This document shows positions 38,515-49,674 of a stretch of 64,000 bases of DNA, one piece after another (positions within the stretch are counted from its first letter, which is position 1; the number at the start of each line of letters is the position of its first letter). The stretch comes from an uncultured Tidjanibacter sp. Lineage in GTDB: Bacteria; Bacteroidota; Bacteroidia; Bacteroidales; Rikenellaceae. The notes below the pieces were generated by a model. It made no database searches. It was not told the DNA's origin and worked only from the letters and a program-made list of their open reading frames with translations. The position numbers and the translations under genes were made by a program. The stretch is from NCBI GenBank assembly GCA_947852905.1, contig CANTVF010000001.1, positions 341,296 to 405,295 of the forward strand, given 5' to 3'.

Positions 38515-40077
38515 ATGTCGGCACTGTTTACATTCAAAATAAGAAATCTGTTACTTACGGTACTTTTGACCGTAGTTTGTTGCGGCTACTCATTCGGCCA
38601 GCAACCCGATTCTGTTACCCCTCCGCCATTGGAGGATGAACAGGGCAAACCCGACGAAAACGTACCGGCTATCAAAAAAAATGTTACCGAGCCATTCATG
38701 ACGCCGGAAGACAAAACGGTACTTGACGGCAATGTTACTGTAGACGAACACATGCAGCCGCAGGATCCGGAACTTTTGCCGGGTTACGATTCCGAAGTCG
38801 AAGAGATGTGGGACGAACCCGCGCCGTCACCCGAACAGTCCCTCGGCAACGAACCGACCGAGACCGCTCATCCGCTCACGAGACGTGAAAAGAGGCGATT
38901 GCGTAAAGAAGCCAAAAATACGCCGCTCGACCTGCCCGAATTGAGAAAAGACGCATACCGCATAACGAGCGGTCGTAAAAGCGAAATATTCACCGATTCG
39001 GAGGTAGTCATATCGGCCGACTCGCTCACTACTGTTATACGTCAGGCCGCCGATTCCCTCGGCCTACAGGCTGAAGTACCGCCGATAGATTCGCTTAACG
39101 TATCGGCTGTAACAGACAATCAGCCACCGGCAGACTCGGTCGCCACTGCCCCAAAAGACTCTCTGTCGTCAATGTCCCCCCGCCAGCGCAGGGAACTGCT
39201 GCGCATGCAACGCAGAGCGGACACGATGTTGTACAGACACAGTCCTCTGTTCCGTGACACCATAAAGTTGTCACCGCTTACGGCCATATCCTTCGTGGTA
39301 CCCGGTTTCGGACAACTTTACAACGGCGATTATTGGAAAATCCCGGTATTATACGCCACGACGGGGGCTTCGCTGTATTTCGGTATACAACAAAACAAAC
39401 TATACCGCCGATACAAAGGCGAATACGAATATCTCATGAGTCGTACCGATTTCAGTCAAAACCGCGCACTGATAGATCCGGTACAGACTAAAATGATACA
39501 GCACAACACATGGCAACAGGTATTTTTCGGTGCAGCCATATGTTCGTATCTGTATTTTATAGGCGACGCAGTACTGAACTATCCGGAAGGAGCGGCAGAC
39601 AACGTAAAGATAGCGACTACTCTGTCCACGATATTCCCGGGGGCAGGACAATTCTATAATAAAAGTTATTGGAAAGCCCCGATTATACTCGGAGGGTTCG
39701 CCTCGTTGATATACGTTATAGACTGGAACAACCGTGGATACCAACGTTTCGACAGAGCCATACGCCTCGAAACAGATAACGACCCGGATTCGCACAGCGA
39801 TGAATTCTGGAACGGTTCTTCACTGACCATGTCGATAGAACAGATGAGAAGCTACAAGAAACTGTATCGACGTAACCGAGACCTTTCCATAATCATTACG
39901 GCTGCATTTTACCTGCTCAACATAATGGATGCCCACGTAGATGCGCACATGAAAGATTTCGATATAGACGACAATCTCTCATGGCAAATGAGACTACAAC
40001 CTACTATGGATTCTTACTATACGACTTCCGCAGGCTATACCAACACGTTCGGCCTCGGACTGAGTATTATGTTCTGA
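38515..40077 (+). CDS. DUF5683 family membrane protein
   Basis: A 520-residue protein: signal peptide (to about FGQ29), a long polar region (about residues 30-245), then a membrane domain with an internal repeat. The motif FVVPGFGQLYNGDYWKIP (about residue 262) recurs as IFPGAGQFYNKSYWKAPI (about residue 378). The repeat resembles the TM2-like PGxGQxYN units. In Bacteroidota this gene often sits after parAB. Function unknown; a cell-envelope link is inferred from the lytic transglycosylase downstream. Confidence 0.83.
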   Translation: MSALFTFKIRNLLLTVLLTVVCCGYSFGQQPDSVTPPPLEDEQGKPDENVPAIKKNVTEPFMTPEDKTVLDGNVTVDEHMQPQDPELLPGYDSEVEEMWDEPAPSPEQSLGNEPTETAHPLTRREKRRLRKEAKNTPLDLPELRKDAYRITSGRKSEIFTDSEVVISADSLTTVIRQAADSLGLQAEVPPIDSLNVSAVTDNQPPADSVATAPKDSLSSMSPRQRRELLRMQRRADTMLYRHSPLFRDTIKLSPLTAISFVVPGFGQLYNGDYWKIPVLYATTGASLYFGIQQNKLYRRYKGEYEYLMSRTDFSQNRALIDPVQTKMIQHNTWQQVFFGAAICSYLYFIGDAVLNYPEGAADNVKIATTLSTIFPGAGQFYNKSYWKAPIILGGFASLIYVIDWNNRGYQRFDRAIRLETDNDPDSHSDEFWNGSSLTMSIEQMRSYKKLYRRNRDLSIIITAAFYLLNIMDAHVDAHMKDFDIDDNLSWQMRLQPTMDSYYTTSAGYTNTFGLGLSIMF

Positions 40078-40158
40078 CGCTACGCCCCCGTCACTACTCT
40101 GGATTATAAGAGGATAAATTAGAATCGGTCAAGTAAAGTTTTAAATTACATATATCCT

Positions 40159-41517
40159 ATGAACATATTTTGTGCCTTGGCATTATTCACAACTACCATA
40201 CAGCCGCAAGGTCTGCCGTCACGTCCTTTACAGGCGGACAGCATAGCCATATATTATCCGGAAGAAAAAGTCGAAATCTGTCAGCAACCTGAAACTGCAT
40301 CCGCTGCCGAAATATTCGTCAACGGCATAACGGAAGACAGCTGTATCGCAGATGTGGCGCCACATACCTACGACTCCATGCTCGTTGTCCTTCAAGAAAG
40401 ACGGGCACGGGTAGCATACGACCAGTTTTTCACCCAATTCATAGACATAGAAGAGGAAGATGTTCCGGCTGGTAATATTCCGGACTCGGTATACGAGCAA
40501 CGACTTCGGGCGATACTCTCACCGATACAAATGCCGTACAACGATGTCGTGAAACGTTACATCATAACTTACACCACCAATCGTAAAGCCATGATGTCCA
40601 ACATACTCGCCCGGTCGCAATACTATTTTCCGATGATAGAACAGGAACTCGACCGCAACGGTCTGCCGGTAGAACTACGAATGTTGCCAGTAATAGAGTC
40701 CGCTCTGTCACCGACAGCCATATCGAGAGTAGGCGCCACGGGATTGTGGCAATTCATGTATACTACCGGAAAAGCTTACGGACTCGAAATAAACTCTTTC
40801 ATAGATCAACGCCGCGACCCCGTAGCTTCGACCAAAGCGGCATGCCGCTACCTGAAAGATCTTTATGACATATACGGCGATTGGACCCTCGCGATAGCAG
40901 CATACAACTGCGGACCGGGCAACGTTAATAAAGCCATCAAGCGGGCAGGAGGCGAAGCCGGCAGTTTCTGGGACATATATCCGTATCTGCCGAAGGAAAC
41001 ACGAGGATACGTACCCTCATTCATTGCGGCTACATATGCCTACACATACCATTACCACCATGACATAACACCCGGAGAATCACAGTTACCGTTGGCGACC
41101 GATACGGTAATGATATGCCGTCCGATGCATTTCGAACAGATTTCGTCTACCCTGCCCGTACCTACCGAAGTCATCAGGTCGCTCAATCCGCAATACAAAC
41201 TCGACATAATTCCGGCCACCAACAAAAGCTATCCGCTTATACTGCCAATGGCGGAAATAGGCAATTATATAGACAACGAATCGAGGATCAATGCGAAAGA
41301 CACGGTCTACATGGCACAATATCTTCGTCCGTCGAATCTCGATCCGAACAAAAAGGTATTCTCATTGGAATCGTTCACTTATAGGGTCAAGTCAGGAGAT
41401 ACTTTGAGCGGAATAGCCAAGAAACACCATGTTACCGTTTCCCAACTCATGAAGTGGAATAACCTCAAGAGTGCCGACAAACTCCGCATCGGTCAGAAAC
41501 TGGAAATATACCGATAA
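40159..41517 (+). CDS. Membrane-bound lytic murein transglycosylase D-like protein with LysM domain
   Basis: Cleaves peptidoglycan glycan strands non-hydrolytically. The 452-residue product has a short N-terminal secretion signal. The SLT domain has catalytic Glu in PVIESALSPTAISRVGATG (about residue 180) and the motif AAYNCGPGNVNKAI. The C-terminus holds a LysM module (YRVKSGDTLSGIAKKHHVT..., about 410-452) for peptidoglycan binding. MltD itself has several LysM units; only one is clear here. Confidence 0.92.
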   Translation: MNIFCALALFTTTIQPQGLPSRPLQADSIAIYYPEEKVEICQQPETASAAEIFVNGITEDSCIADVAPHTYDSMLVVLQERRARVAYDQFFTQFIDIEEEDVPAGNIPDSVYEQRLRAILSPIQMPYNDVVKRYIITYTTNRKAMMSNILARSQYYFPMIEQELDRNGLPVELRMLPVIESALSPTAISRVGATGLWQFMYTTGKAYGLEINSFIDQRRDPVASTKAACRYLKDLYDIYGDWTLAIAAYNCGPGNVNKAIKRAGGEAGSFWDIYPYLPKETRGYVPSFIAATYAYTYHYHHDITPGESQLPLATDTVMICRPMHFEQISSTLPVPTEVIRSLNPQYKLDIIPATNKSYPLILPMAEIGNYIDNESRINAKDTVYMAQYLRPSNLDPNKKVFSLESFTYRVKSGDTLSGIAKKHHVTVSQLMKWNNLKSADKLRIGQKLEIYR

Positions 41518-41520
41518 CAC

Positions 41521-42900
41521 ATGATGCCGTTAAACGATACTATAGTAGCTCCCGCGACAGCTCCGGGCGGTGCACTCGCCGTAATCAGAATCAGTGGGAA
41601 AAACGCCTTGGAGATATGCGACAGCATATTCGTATCCCCTTCCGGCAAAACACTGGCACGTCAGGCCGGGAACACGATACTTTACGGCAATATAGTTGAC
41701 AGTTGCGGCGAATTCATAGACGAAACTCTCGTATCCGTATTCAAGGCACCGGCCTCGTATACCGGCGAGAATATGGTAGAAATATCATGCCACGGCTCCA
41801 GATGGATCGTGGACGCGATACTCAAAGCCATAACGGAAGCAGGAGCGCGTCTCGCAGGTCCGGGAGAGTTTACTGTCAGAGCATTCATGGCCGGGAAAAT
41901 GGATCTGACGCAAGCGGAAGCCGTAGCCGACATGATCGCATCGGACAACAGAGCCTCCCACAGCATGGCATCGGCACAACTGCGTGGAGCATTTTCCGCA
42001 GAACTCGCCGCAATAAGGTCGTCACTGCTGCATCTTGCTTCATTATTGGAACTGGAACTCGATTTTTCTGAGGAAGACGTATCTTTTGCCGACCGGACGG
42101 AACTCGCGTTGTTGCTTGACAAAGCCATTACGGAAATGACAAGACTGTCCGAATCGTTCAGTTTGGGCAATGCGATAAAAGAAGGTGTATCCGTTGCTAT
42201 AATAGGCAAACCGAATGCCGGTAAATCGACCCTCTTGAACCGTCTTTTGGGAGAAGACCGTGCAATGGTGTCCGACATAGCAGGTACCACACGCGACATA
42301 ATAGAAGAAAAAATCGTTATTTCCGGAATAGGTTTCAGATTCATAGATACTGCCGGAATACGCGAAAGCGACGATACTCTCGAACGTATGGGTATAGAAC
42401 GCACATACAGATCGATAGAAAAAGCACGGATCATACTCTACATGATAGATGGTACAGACACTATAGATGCCAACGTTCTCAACGACATACAATCTTTACA
42501 CGTCTCCGCTGAACAAAAAATAGCGATCTTAGTAAACAAAACAGATCAAACCGTAACAGATACTACCCTACTATCATCGTCCGACACGCCAGTAATAAAG
42601 ATATCTGCGAAATTCGGCGATGGAATGGACGAGCTTAAAACATTCCTGACATCGCAAATCGACACGTCGGAACTTCTCGAAGGACATGCTTTAGTATCCA
42701 ATGCCCGTCATTACGAAGCCTTGCATACGGCAACCGAAGCGCTCCGTACAGCACGTACCGGAATCGTATCCGGCCTGTCTTCAGAACTTCTGGCCGAAGA
42801 ACTCCGTCAAGGTCTCGATGCCATTGGTACCATAACCGGAGAAATATGTAACGACGAAATCCTATCTCAAATTTTCTCTAAATTCTGTGTGGGCAAGTAG
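41521..42900 (+). CDS. mnmE: tRNA uridine-5-carboxymethylaminomethyl modification GTPase MnmE
   Basis: With MnmG it modifies wobble uridine in tRNA. The 459-residue product has the N-terminal folate-binding domain (DTIVAPATAPGGALAVIRIS), the G1 motif GKPNAGKST, G3 DTAG, NKTD and the invariant C-terminal FCVGK with the essential Cys. It starts four bases after the transglycosylase stop and is the last gene of the run; the following gap is AT-rich. Confidence 0.97.
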   Translation: MMPLNDTIVAPATAPGGALAVIRISGKNALEICDSIFVSPSGKTLARQAGNTILYGNIVDSCGEFIDETLVSVFKAPASYTGENMVEISCHGSRWIVDAILKAITEAGARLAGPGEFTVRAFMAGKMDLTQAEAVADMIASDNRASHSMASAQLRGAFSAELAAIRSSLLHLASLLELELDFSEEDVSFADRTELALLLDKAITEMTRLSESFSLGNAIKEGVSVAIIGKPNAGKSTLLNRLLGEDRAMVSDIAGTTRDIIEEKIVISGIGFRFIDTAGIRESDDTLERMGIERTYRSIEKARIILYMIDGTDTIDANVLNDIQSLHVSAEQKIAILVNKTDQTVTDTTLLSSSDTPVIKISAKFGDGMDELKTFLTSQIDTSELLEGHALVSNARHYEALHTATEALRTARTGIVSGLSSELLAEELRQGLDAIGTITGEICNDEILSQIFSKFCVGK

Positions 42901-43516
42901 ACAAAATATTTAATTTCCAATAATTTGCATACAATTAAATTGTACAACACTACTTATTAGCAGGTTAGATATTTTCATATATTTTCCTTTAGTTACTGTA
43001 TTTTTCGTGTATGTGCTTATTTTCAGTGTCATTTTGTCCCTTATATTTGTCCCCTAAATGAATACGAGGGACAAAATTCTGTCCCTCATGCAATTTAACA
43101 TATGTATATGACGGCTTAAAAATAGTTGTAATATACTATAATTACTTAGAATAAAGTTACTATATATCCGTGACTTTTGTTTTCGTCTACTTTATAGTTG
43201 CCAATTAGAGGTCACGATTTTATCCATATTTTCTACCGCGGAGCAAATTCCACTCAAGACGAAATATCACACTCATGTAAGTGAACATGTGTCTACAACG
43301 GTTTACATGTGTTGATAAAATCCGGGTATATTAGGCGAACTTGCCGCCAATGCAAAGAAGTAAAAGATGCAAGTTAAAAAGATTTGTCAGCGGTACGGAA
43401 AACCATTAATCGCACAGAAAACCGATTCGTGTTAAAATCACGAATGATACATCTTTGCGGTCTCAAGGATAATTTGTACTTTTATAAAGGATTTATCTTG
43501 ATGACTACCTACTATT
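42901..43516. other. 616-base AT-rich gap after mnmE
   Basis: No gene. TTGTCCC occurs at about 43034 and 43048, then a hairpin GAGGGAC (43066-43072)/GTCCCTC (43081-43087). The section at about 43330-43440 reads like a decayed coding fragment but no homology could be assigned. A promoter for the lipoprotein operon lies at its end. Confidence 0.55.
43454..43484 (+). promoter_or_regulatory. Promoter of the lipoprotein pair
   Basis: TTTG (43454-43457), a 19-base spacer and TACTTTTA (43477-43484), one mismatch from TAnnTTTG. The first ATG is 32 bases downstream. Confidence 0.6.
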
Positions 43517-44077
43517 ATGAAACGATTATTTTTGATCTTATCCTTCATGCTTTTGGCAATAGTGATAATTAGTTGCTCTTCAGAAAACCACAAGATCAAG
43601 AAAGCCTTGAAATCATCTATTCCCGTAGAATCAGTCAAGAACTATAAATACAAATCTCATCAAATTATTGAGACTCTACTAAAAAGCAGTGTGGAAGATT
43701 CAGTATCTAAATATGAACGTTCAAATATGGTTACTGAAATGTCTATTAAGAGCAAGAAACAGATGCGAGATTCTTATCAGAGAAATCTTGATGATTGCAG
43801 ACAGGAACAAATGAACACCCTTTACTGGTTACAAAGTTCGTATGATAGATTAATTGGAGACTGGCAGAGAATGCTCAAAGATGTTAACGAAGAGATTGCT
43901 CAAGATAGTCTTAAAATCAAGAGCAACAATAAAAAGATTGCCTTCTTCCGTCAGCACCTTGACAACACAAATTCTCCCATCATTTTTTATGTAGTACGTC
44001 ACGATTATCAATTGGCAGGAGTCTATTACCAGGAAAACGTAACTCTCGATGCTAATTATCAACTAATAAACTATTAA
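43517..44077 (+). CDS. Putative lipoprotein of unknown function
   Basis: A 186-residue exported lipoprotein: signal segment ending IVIISC (Cys20), then a Lys/Ser-rich region and a long charged helix that looks like a coiled coil (about residues 85-145). I do not recognise a family. It is more AT-rich than the surrounding housekeeping genes and is followed two bases later by a second lipoprotein gene, suggesting an acquired two-gene unit. Confidence 0.7.
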   Translation: MKRLFLILSFMLLAIVIISCSSENHKIKKALKSSIPVESVKNYKYKSHQIIETLLKSSVEDSVSKYERSNMVTEMSIKSKKQMRDSYQRNLDDCRQEQMNTLYWLQSSYDRLIGDWQRMLKDVNEEIAQDSLKIKSNNKKIAFFRQHLDNTNSPIIFYVVRHDYQLAGVYYQENVTLDANYQLINY

Positions 44078-44078
44078 T

Positions 44079-45035
44079 ATGAAACAACTGACCTATTTCC
44101 TATTTGTGGCGATTATAGCATTGTCATCATGCTCTCATGGTATGAATAAGAGTATACTCGAGCCTATGTCGGTAGATGAACTCAAAGCAAACATAAAGGA
44201 TACCACCTTTACTGATTTTTATGATTTGGCTCAACAACTGAGAAAATGGATCATTTCTTCTGATGTTCGCCAGGCAAAATATGGAGATATTTCTTATAAG
44301 CGTCTAAATAAGTATGTCACCCATATCAGGGACACCTCTTTCTTTGGAAAAAAGGAAAGAATTTGGGAGGAGGATTACGCCAAGCTATATCCAGATTACA
44401 GTCAGCAGGTCGATTCTATCATGAATTATTGGCGAACATATCGGGAGAGTTACAATATGGACTCCCTTGTTACAATTGAATTCAGTGATTTGTGGAAGGA
44501 GTACTATTCATATTCTAGCGATGTAAGGAAAGTGAACATTGGTTTTCGTATTACACCTCTTAAGGGAACGATTGACCAGCTTGTTTTCCGTTACGAAATG
44601 AAGGCCAAGGTGAACAATGACGGTTCAATAAGTCTATTCAATGGCCATCGTTGTATTGCTTCATCTCCAATATCAAAGCCAAGGACGCTTTATTGGGAAG
44701 CCGATTATTCTGACGAAAAGATTTTAAAGAGCTATTCAGCCACTGAAGTGAAACGCGATTACGATTTTAACATAGAATTGGTTAATGTGCGCATAAATGG
44801 TGAAAACTACGAAGACAAATTAAATGCGATTCCAGAACCTGTGAAGATGGCTCTAAAATACTGCACCAAAGAATATAATTGGTACGAAGACGATATTATC
44901 CGAATGTTCCTTAACTCAGATTACAAAGATTTCGCCGAGTATTGCCAGCCTCTCGTAGAAGAAGAAATGAAGAAATATGATAAGGGGGTCTATGACCTTC
45001 TTAAGGCGTTTTATGATGACGATGAAAATGATTAA
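44079..45035 (+). CDS. Putative lipoprotein of unknown function, second of a pair
   Basis: A 318-residue lipoprotein with lipobox IALSSC (Cys19). The mature part is mixed alpha/beta with many Tyr, Asp and Lys residues. A block around residues 150-215 resembles a beta-sandwich (GFRITPLKGTIDQLVFRYE), and the C-terminus is acidic (YDDDEND). No catalytic motif seen and no family recognised. AT-rich, same direction as the first lipoprotein gene. Confidence 0.7.
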   Translation: MKQLTYFLFVAIIALSSCSHGMNKSILEPMSVDELKANIKDTTFTDFYDLAQQLRKWIISSDVRQAKYGDISYKRLNKYVTHIRDTSFFGKKERIWEEDYAKLYPDYSQQVDSIMNYWRTYRESYNMDSLVTIEFSDLWKEYYSYSSDVRKVNIGFRITPLKGTIDQLVFRYEMKAKVNNDGSISLFNGHRCIASSPISKPRTLYWEADYSDEKILKSYSATEVKRDYDFNIELVNVRINGENYEDKLNAIPEPVKMALKYCTKEYNWYEDDIIRMFLNSDYKDFAEYCQPLVEEEMKKYDKGVYDLLKAFYDDDEND

Positions 45036-45048
45036 TACACATACAATT

Positions 45049-45156
45049 ATGAGAAAAGTACTTTTATTCCTAGTAGCAATGACTACAACAGTCTGCACAT
45101 TTGTTCAAACAGTAAATTCGGATAAAACCGCTACACCATCTGCATATTCCAAATGA
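45049..45156 (+). pseudogene. Truncated secreted-protein gene (signal peptide only)
   Basis: A 35-codon frame, ATG 45049 to TGA 45156, encodes a classical signal peptide (MRKVLLFLVAMTTTVCTFVQ) and then about 15 polar residues before the stop. It follows the second lipoprotein by 13 bases. It looks like the 5' end of a longer exported-protein gene whose remainder was lost; a genuine small peptide cannot be excluded. Confidence 0.5.
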
Positions 45157-45324
45157 GCGACAAAATAGGTGTCAAGTAAACTCGAATTGCAATGCTCCTG
45201 TTAACAATGAAAACCTTCAAGCCTTTCCATTAAAAACAACTTTAACGATTATGTAATATATACCATAATAACGTGTATTGGGACGGAAAGGCGCACTAGT
45301 TATATCCACTCACATTGCACATAC

Positions 45325-45362
45325 AATAATCCCCGCTCGACAAAAGTCAAGCGGGGATTATT
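45325..45362. terminator. Bidirectional terminator between the lipoprotein region and gyrB
   Basis: Perfect 13-base arms (AATAATCCCCGCT/AGCGGGGATTATT) with a 12-base loop and a T-run on the plus strand; lies between convergent transcripts. Confidence 0.82.
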
Positions 45363-45384
45363 TTCCACAAAAGCTACCGCGCGC

Positions 45385-47415
<2,031 letters not shown>

Positions 47416-47442
47416 CTACGAACGCAAATGCAGCCGTTCCCG

Positions 47443-48177
47443 TCACTGCGCGGTGCCGAGTACGGTATTTATATCTATTTCTTCGATTTTTCCCCTGTTA
47501 AAACGTATGGTACGCGACGGATATTGCTCGATATTAGCCACGTTATGCGTAGACATGACTATCGAGCAACCGCCTTCGACGATTCTGCGGAACACCTCCA
47601 TAATCTCCTCAGCCGCCCACGGATCGAGATTGCCTGTGGGCTCGTCGGCCAGTATGACACGCGGCTTGTTGACCAACGCCCGCGCTATGGCCAGACGCTG
47701 CTGCTGACCGCCCGACAACTCGAAAGGCATCTTGAACGCTTTGTTTTCCAGCCCCACGACCGCCAGCACCTCTTCGATACGTTTGCGCATATCCACTTCG
47801 TTTTTCCAACCGGTAGCTTTCATTACATAATGCAGATTGCCGAACACGTCCCTGTCGGACAACAACTGATAGTCCTGAAAAACGATCCCGATACTGCGTC
47901 TGAGACGCGACACGTCCCGACGTTTCATGTTACGCAAGTTGAAACCCACGATACTGCCCTCTCCCTCGACCAGAGGCACTTCGGCATAAAGCGTTTTTAT
48001 CAGAGAACTCTTTCCGCTGCCGACCTTGCCTATGAAATAGACCATTTCGCCTTCATAAACCGTAAGATCGACACCGCTCACCACCATTTCTCCGCGATGC
48101 TTCAGCTTTACCGAACCGGGCTTCGTGGAATGAAAAACGGCGACGTTCCGGAGTTCTATTACAGGATTCCTGTCCAT
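47443..48177 (-). CDS. FtsE-like cell-division ABC transporter ATP-binding protein
   Basis: ATG 48177 gives 244 residues. Walker A GKVGSGKSS (in place of the usual GxSGxGKS), Q-loop VFQDYQLLSD, signature LSGGQQQR, Walker B ILADEPTGNLDP and STHN. The EMVYFIGKVGSGKSSLIKTL block and ADEPTGNLDP are characteristic of FtsE, which with FtsX signals to cell-wall hydrolases. No ftsX is adjacent. An exact -7 box (minus TATCTTTG, 48210-48203) lies 26 bases upstream. Confidence 0.88.
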   Translation of the reverse strand: MDRNPVIELRNVAVFHSTKPGSVKLKHRGEMVVSGVDLTVYEGEMVYFIGKVGSGKSSLIKTLYAEVPLVEGEGSIVGFNLRNMKRRDVSRLRRSIGIVFQDYQLLSDRDVFGNLHYVMKATGWKNEVDMRKRIEEVLAVVGLENKAFKMPFELSGGQQQRLAIARALVNKPRVILADEPTGNLDPWAAEEIMEVFRRIVEGGCSIVMSTHNVANIEQYPSRTIRFNRGKIEEIDINTVLGTAQ

Positions 48178-48202
48178 ATCCGCCACTATTAGAAAAATCA
48201 AA

Positions 48203-48361
48203 CAAAGATAGCTAATTCTTCCCGGAATACCTAATGCGTCGCCGACAAAAACCGCTCGCAAAACGGCGTCTCTCCCGTCAAGGCCACGTGTCTTAACATC
48301 CTCACATCTGTCTCTCCTTTCATCCTTCCGAATACCATATCGCCGACAATCCGTATATTTG
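48203..48361. promoter_or_regulatory. Divergent -7 elements between the FtsE-like and metallophosphoesterase genes
   Basis: TATCTTTG on the minus strand (48210-48203) faces the FtsE-like gene; TATATTTG on the plus strand (48354-48361) faces the metallophosphoesterase. Both are exact TAnnTTTG matches. The plus site reads GTATATTTGC in full, which also fits the GTAnnTTTGC core recalled for CTnDOT-type insertion sites. Confidence 0.5.
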
Positions 48362-48392
48362 CGAATTATTGATCCTATCGAACGAAACCTAC

Positions 48393-49634
48393 ATGATACT
48401 CGTCTGCTCCATACTGTTCATGCTGCTTTCGGCCGCAGCCGAATACGTTATTCTGAAGTCAGGCATATCCGGTATGCCTAAAAAATGGATGCGCACAGCA
48501 TATACTACTGCGACCGCACTCGTATGGATCGCATTCTTCGGAGGAATAGTTCTGACTGTCATCACGACGAACTTCGATCCGGGTATCATTGCACGCACGG
48601 TAGGCGCATCGCTCGTTCTGTTCCTTTGGAACGGTCTGTGTAAAATCATAGGAGCAATCGCTGTGCTGGCCAACCGGAAAAAACGCAACCGTACAGCGAA
48701 CGTGACAGCCGCCATACTGATATTTGCGGCAACCGCAACCATACTTTACGGTACTACGGCAGGCAGGCGCAATATAAGGACAGAAACAATCCGCATAGAA
48801 ACCGACAAACTATCGCAAGATTCCGAAGGCCTGCGGGTAGCGTTGTTCTCGGACATGCATACCGGCATGCTGCCGGACCGCTACGACATGATCGAGGAAA
48901 TGGTCGGAAAAATAAATTCTATGGATGCCGACATCGTCATCAACTGCGGCGACATAGCCAATTACGACTATCGCGAACTCGACGAGCGGATCGCCGGCAC
49001 GCTTTCGCGCATAGAAAGCCGCTACGGAGTATACGCCGTACTCGGCAATCACGACCTCGGAATTTACATACGGGATACCGTATACCTCCCGCCGCAACAA
49101 AACATAGATACGCTGACCGCACTGCAACGGAATATAGGTTGGCACGTATTGCGGAACGAAACCGTAACCATACCTGCCGGGCACGATACCATAACGATAA
49201 CGGGACTCGACTACCCTGCCGAACTCGTACATCGCAGCCACCACCGTCTTTCCGACACCACGGATTTTTCGACGGCATATGCAGGTGTGCGCGACGACTT
49301 GTTCAACCTTACCGTATCGCATGCGCCTCAGGCGTGGAATGATGTCAAAGAACTCGGATACGGCGATCTTACGGTATCCGGACACGTACACAGCATGCAG
49401 ATGAAAATAACCCTCGGCAAATGGTTGCGCTGGTCTCCGGCCGCATTGCTTTACGACCAGTGGAGCGGCCGATACGACGATAACGGTCACACTCTCTACG
49501 TCAACGACGGCATCGGGTGCGCAATGTTGCCCATGCGGATAGGTACGCGACCGGAAATAACCCTGCTCGAAATAGTCCCCGCAAAACGAGAAGCAACAAA
49601 ACGTCGAGATAATTCCGATTATACGACACCATGA
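48393..49634 (+). CDS. Membrane-anchored calcineurin-like metallophosphoesterase
   Basis: ATG 48393 (413 residues) rather than the TTG eight codons upstream. Four N-terminal hydrophobic segments (about residues 1-125) anchor a periplasmic or cytoplasmic phosphoesterase domain with FSDMHTG, INCGDIAN, GNHDLG, VSHAPQ and SGHVHS. This layout matches the YaeI/YkuE-like family with membrane anchor, thought to act on lipid-linked or UDP-sugar phosphates. Substrate unknown. Confidence 0.88.
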   Translation: MILVCSILFMLLSAAAEYVILKSGISGMPKKWMRTAYTTATALVWIAFFGGIVLTVITTNFDPGIIARTVGASLVLFLWNGLCKIIGAIAVLANRKKRNRTANVTAAILIFAATATILYGTTAGRRNIRTETIRIETDKLSQDSEGLRVALFSDMHTGMLPDRYDMIEEMVGKINSMDADIVINCGDIANYDYRELDERIAGTLSRIESRYGVYAVLGNHDLGIYIRDTVYLPPQQNIDTLTALQRNIGWHVLRNETVTIPAGHDTITITGLDYPAELVHRSHHRLSDTTDFSTAYAGVRDDLFNLTVSHAPQAWNDVKELGYGDLTVSGHVHSMQMKITLGKWLRWSPAALLYDQWSGRYDDNGHTLYVNDGIGCAMLPMRIGTRPEITLLEIVPAKREATKRRDNSDYTTP

Positions 49635-49674
49635 GCCTATGCTAAAAACAAACCGATAAAAAACATCAGGAAAA

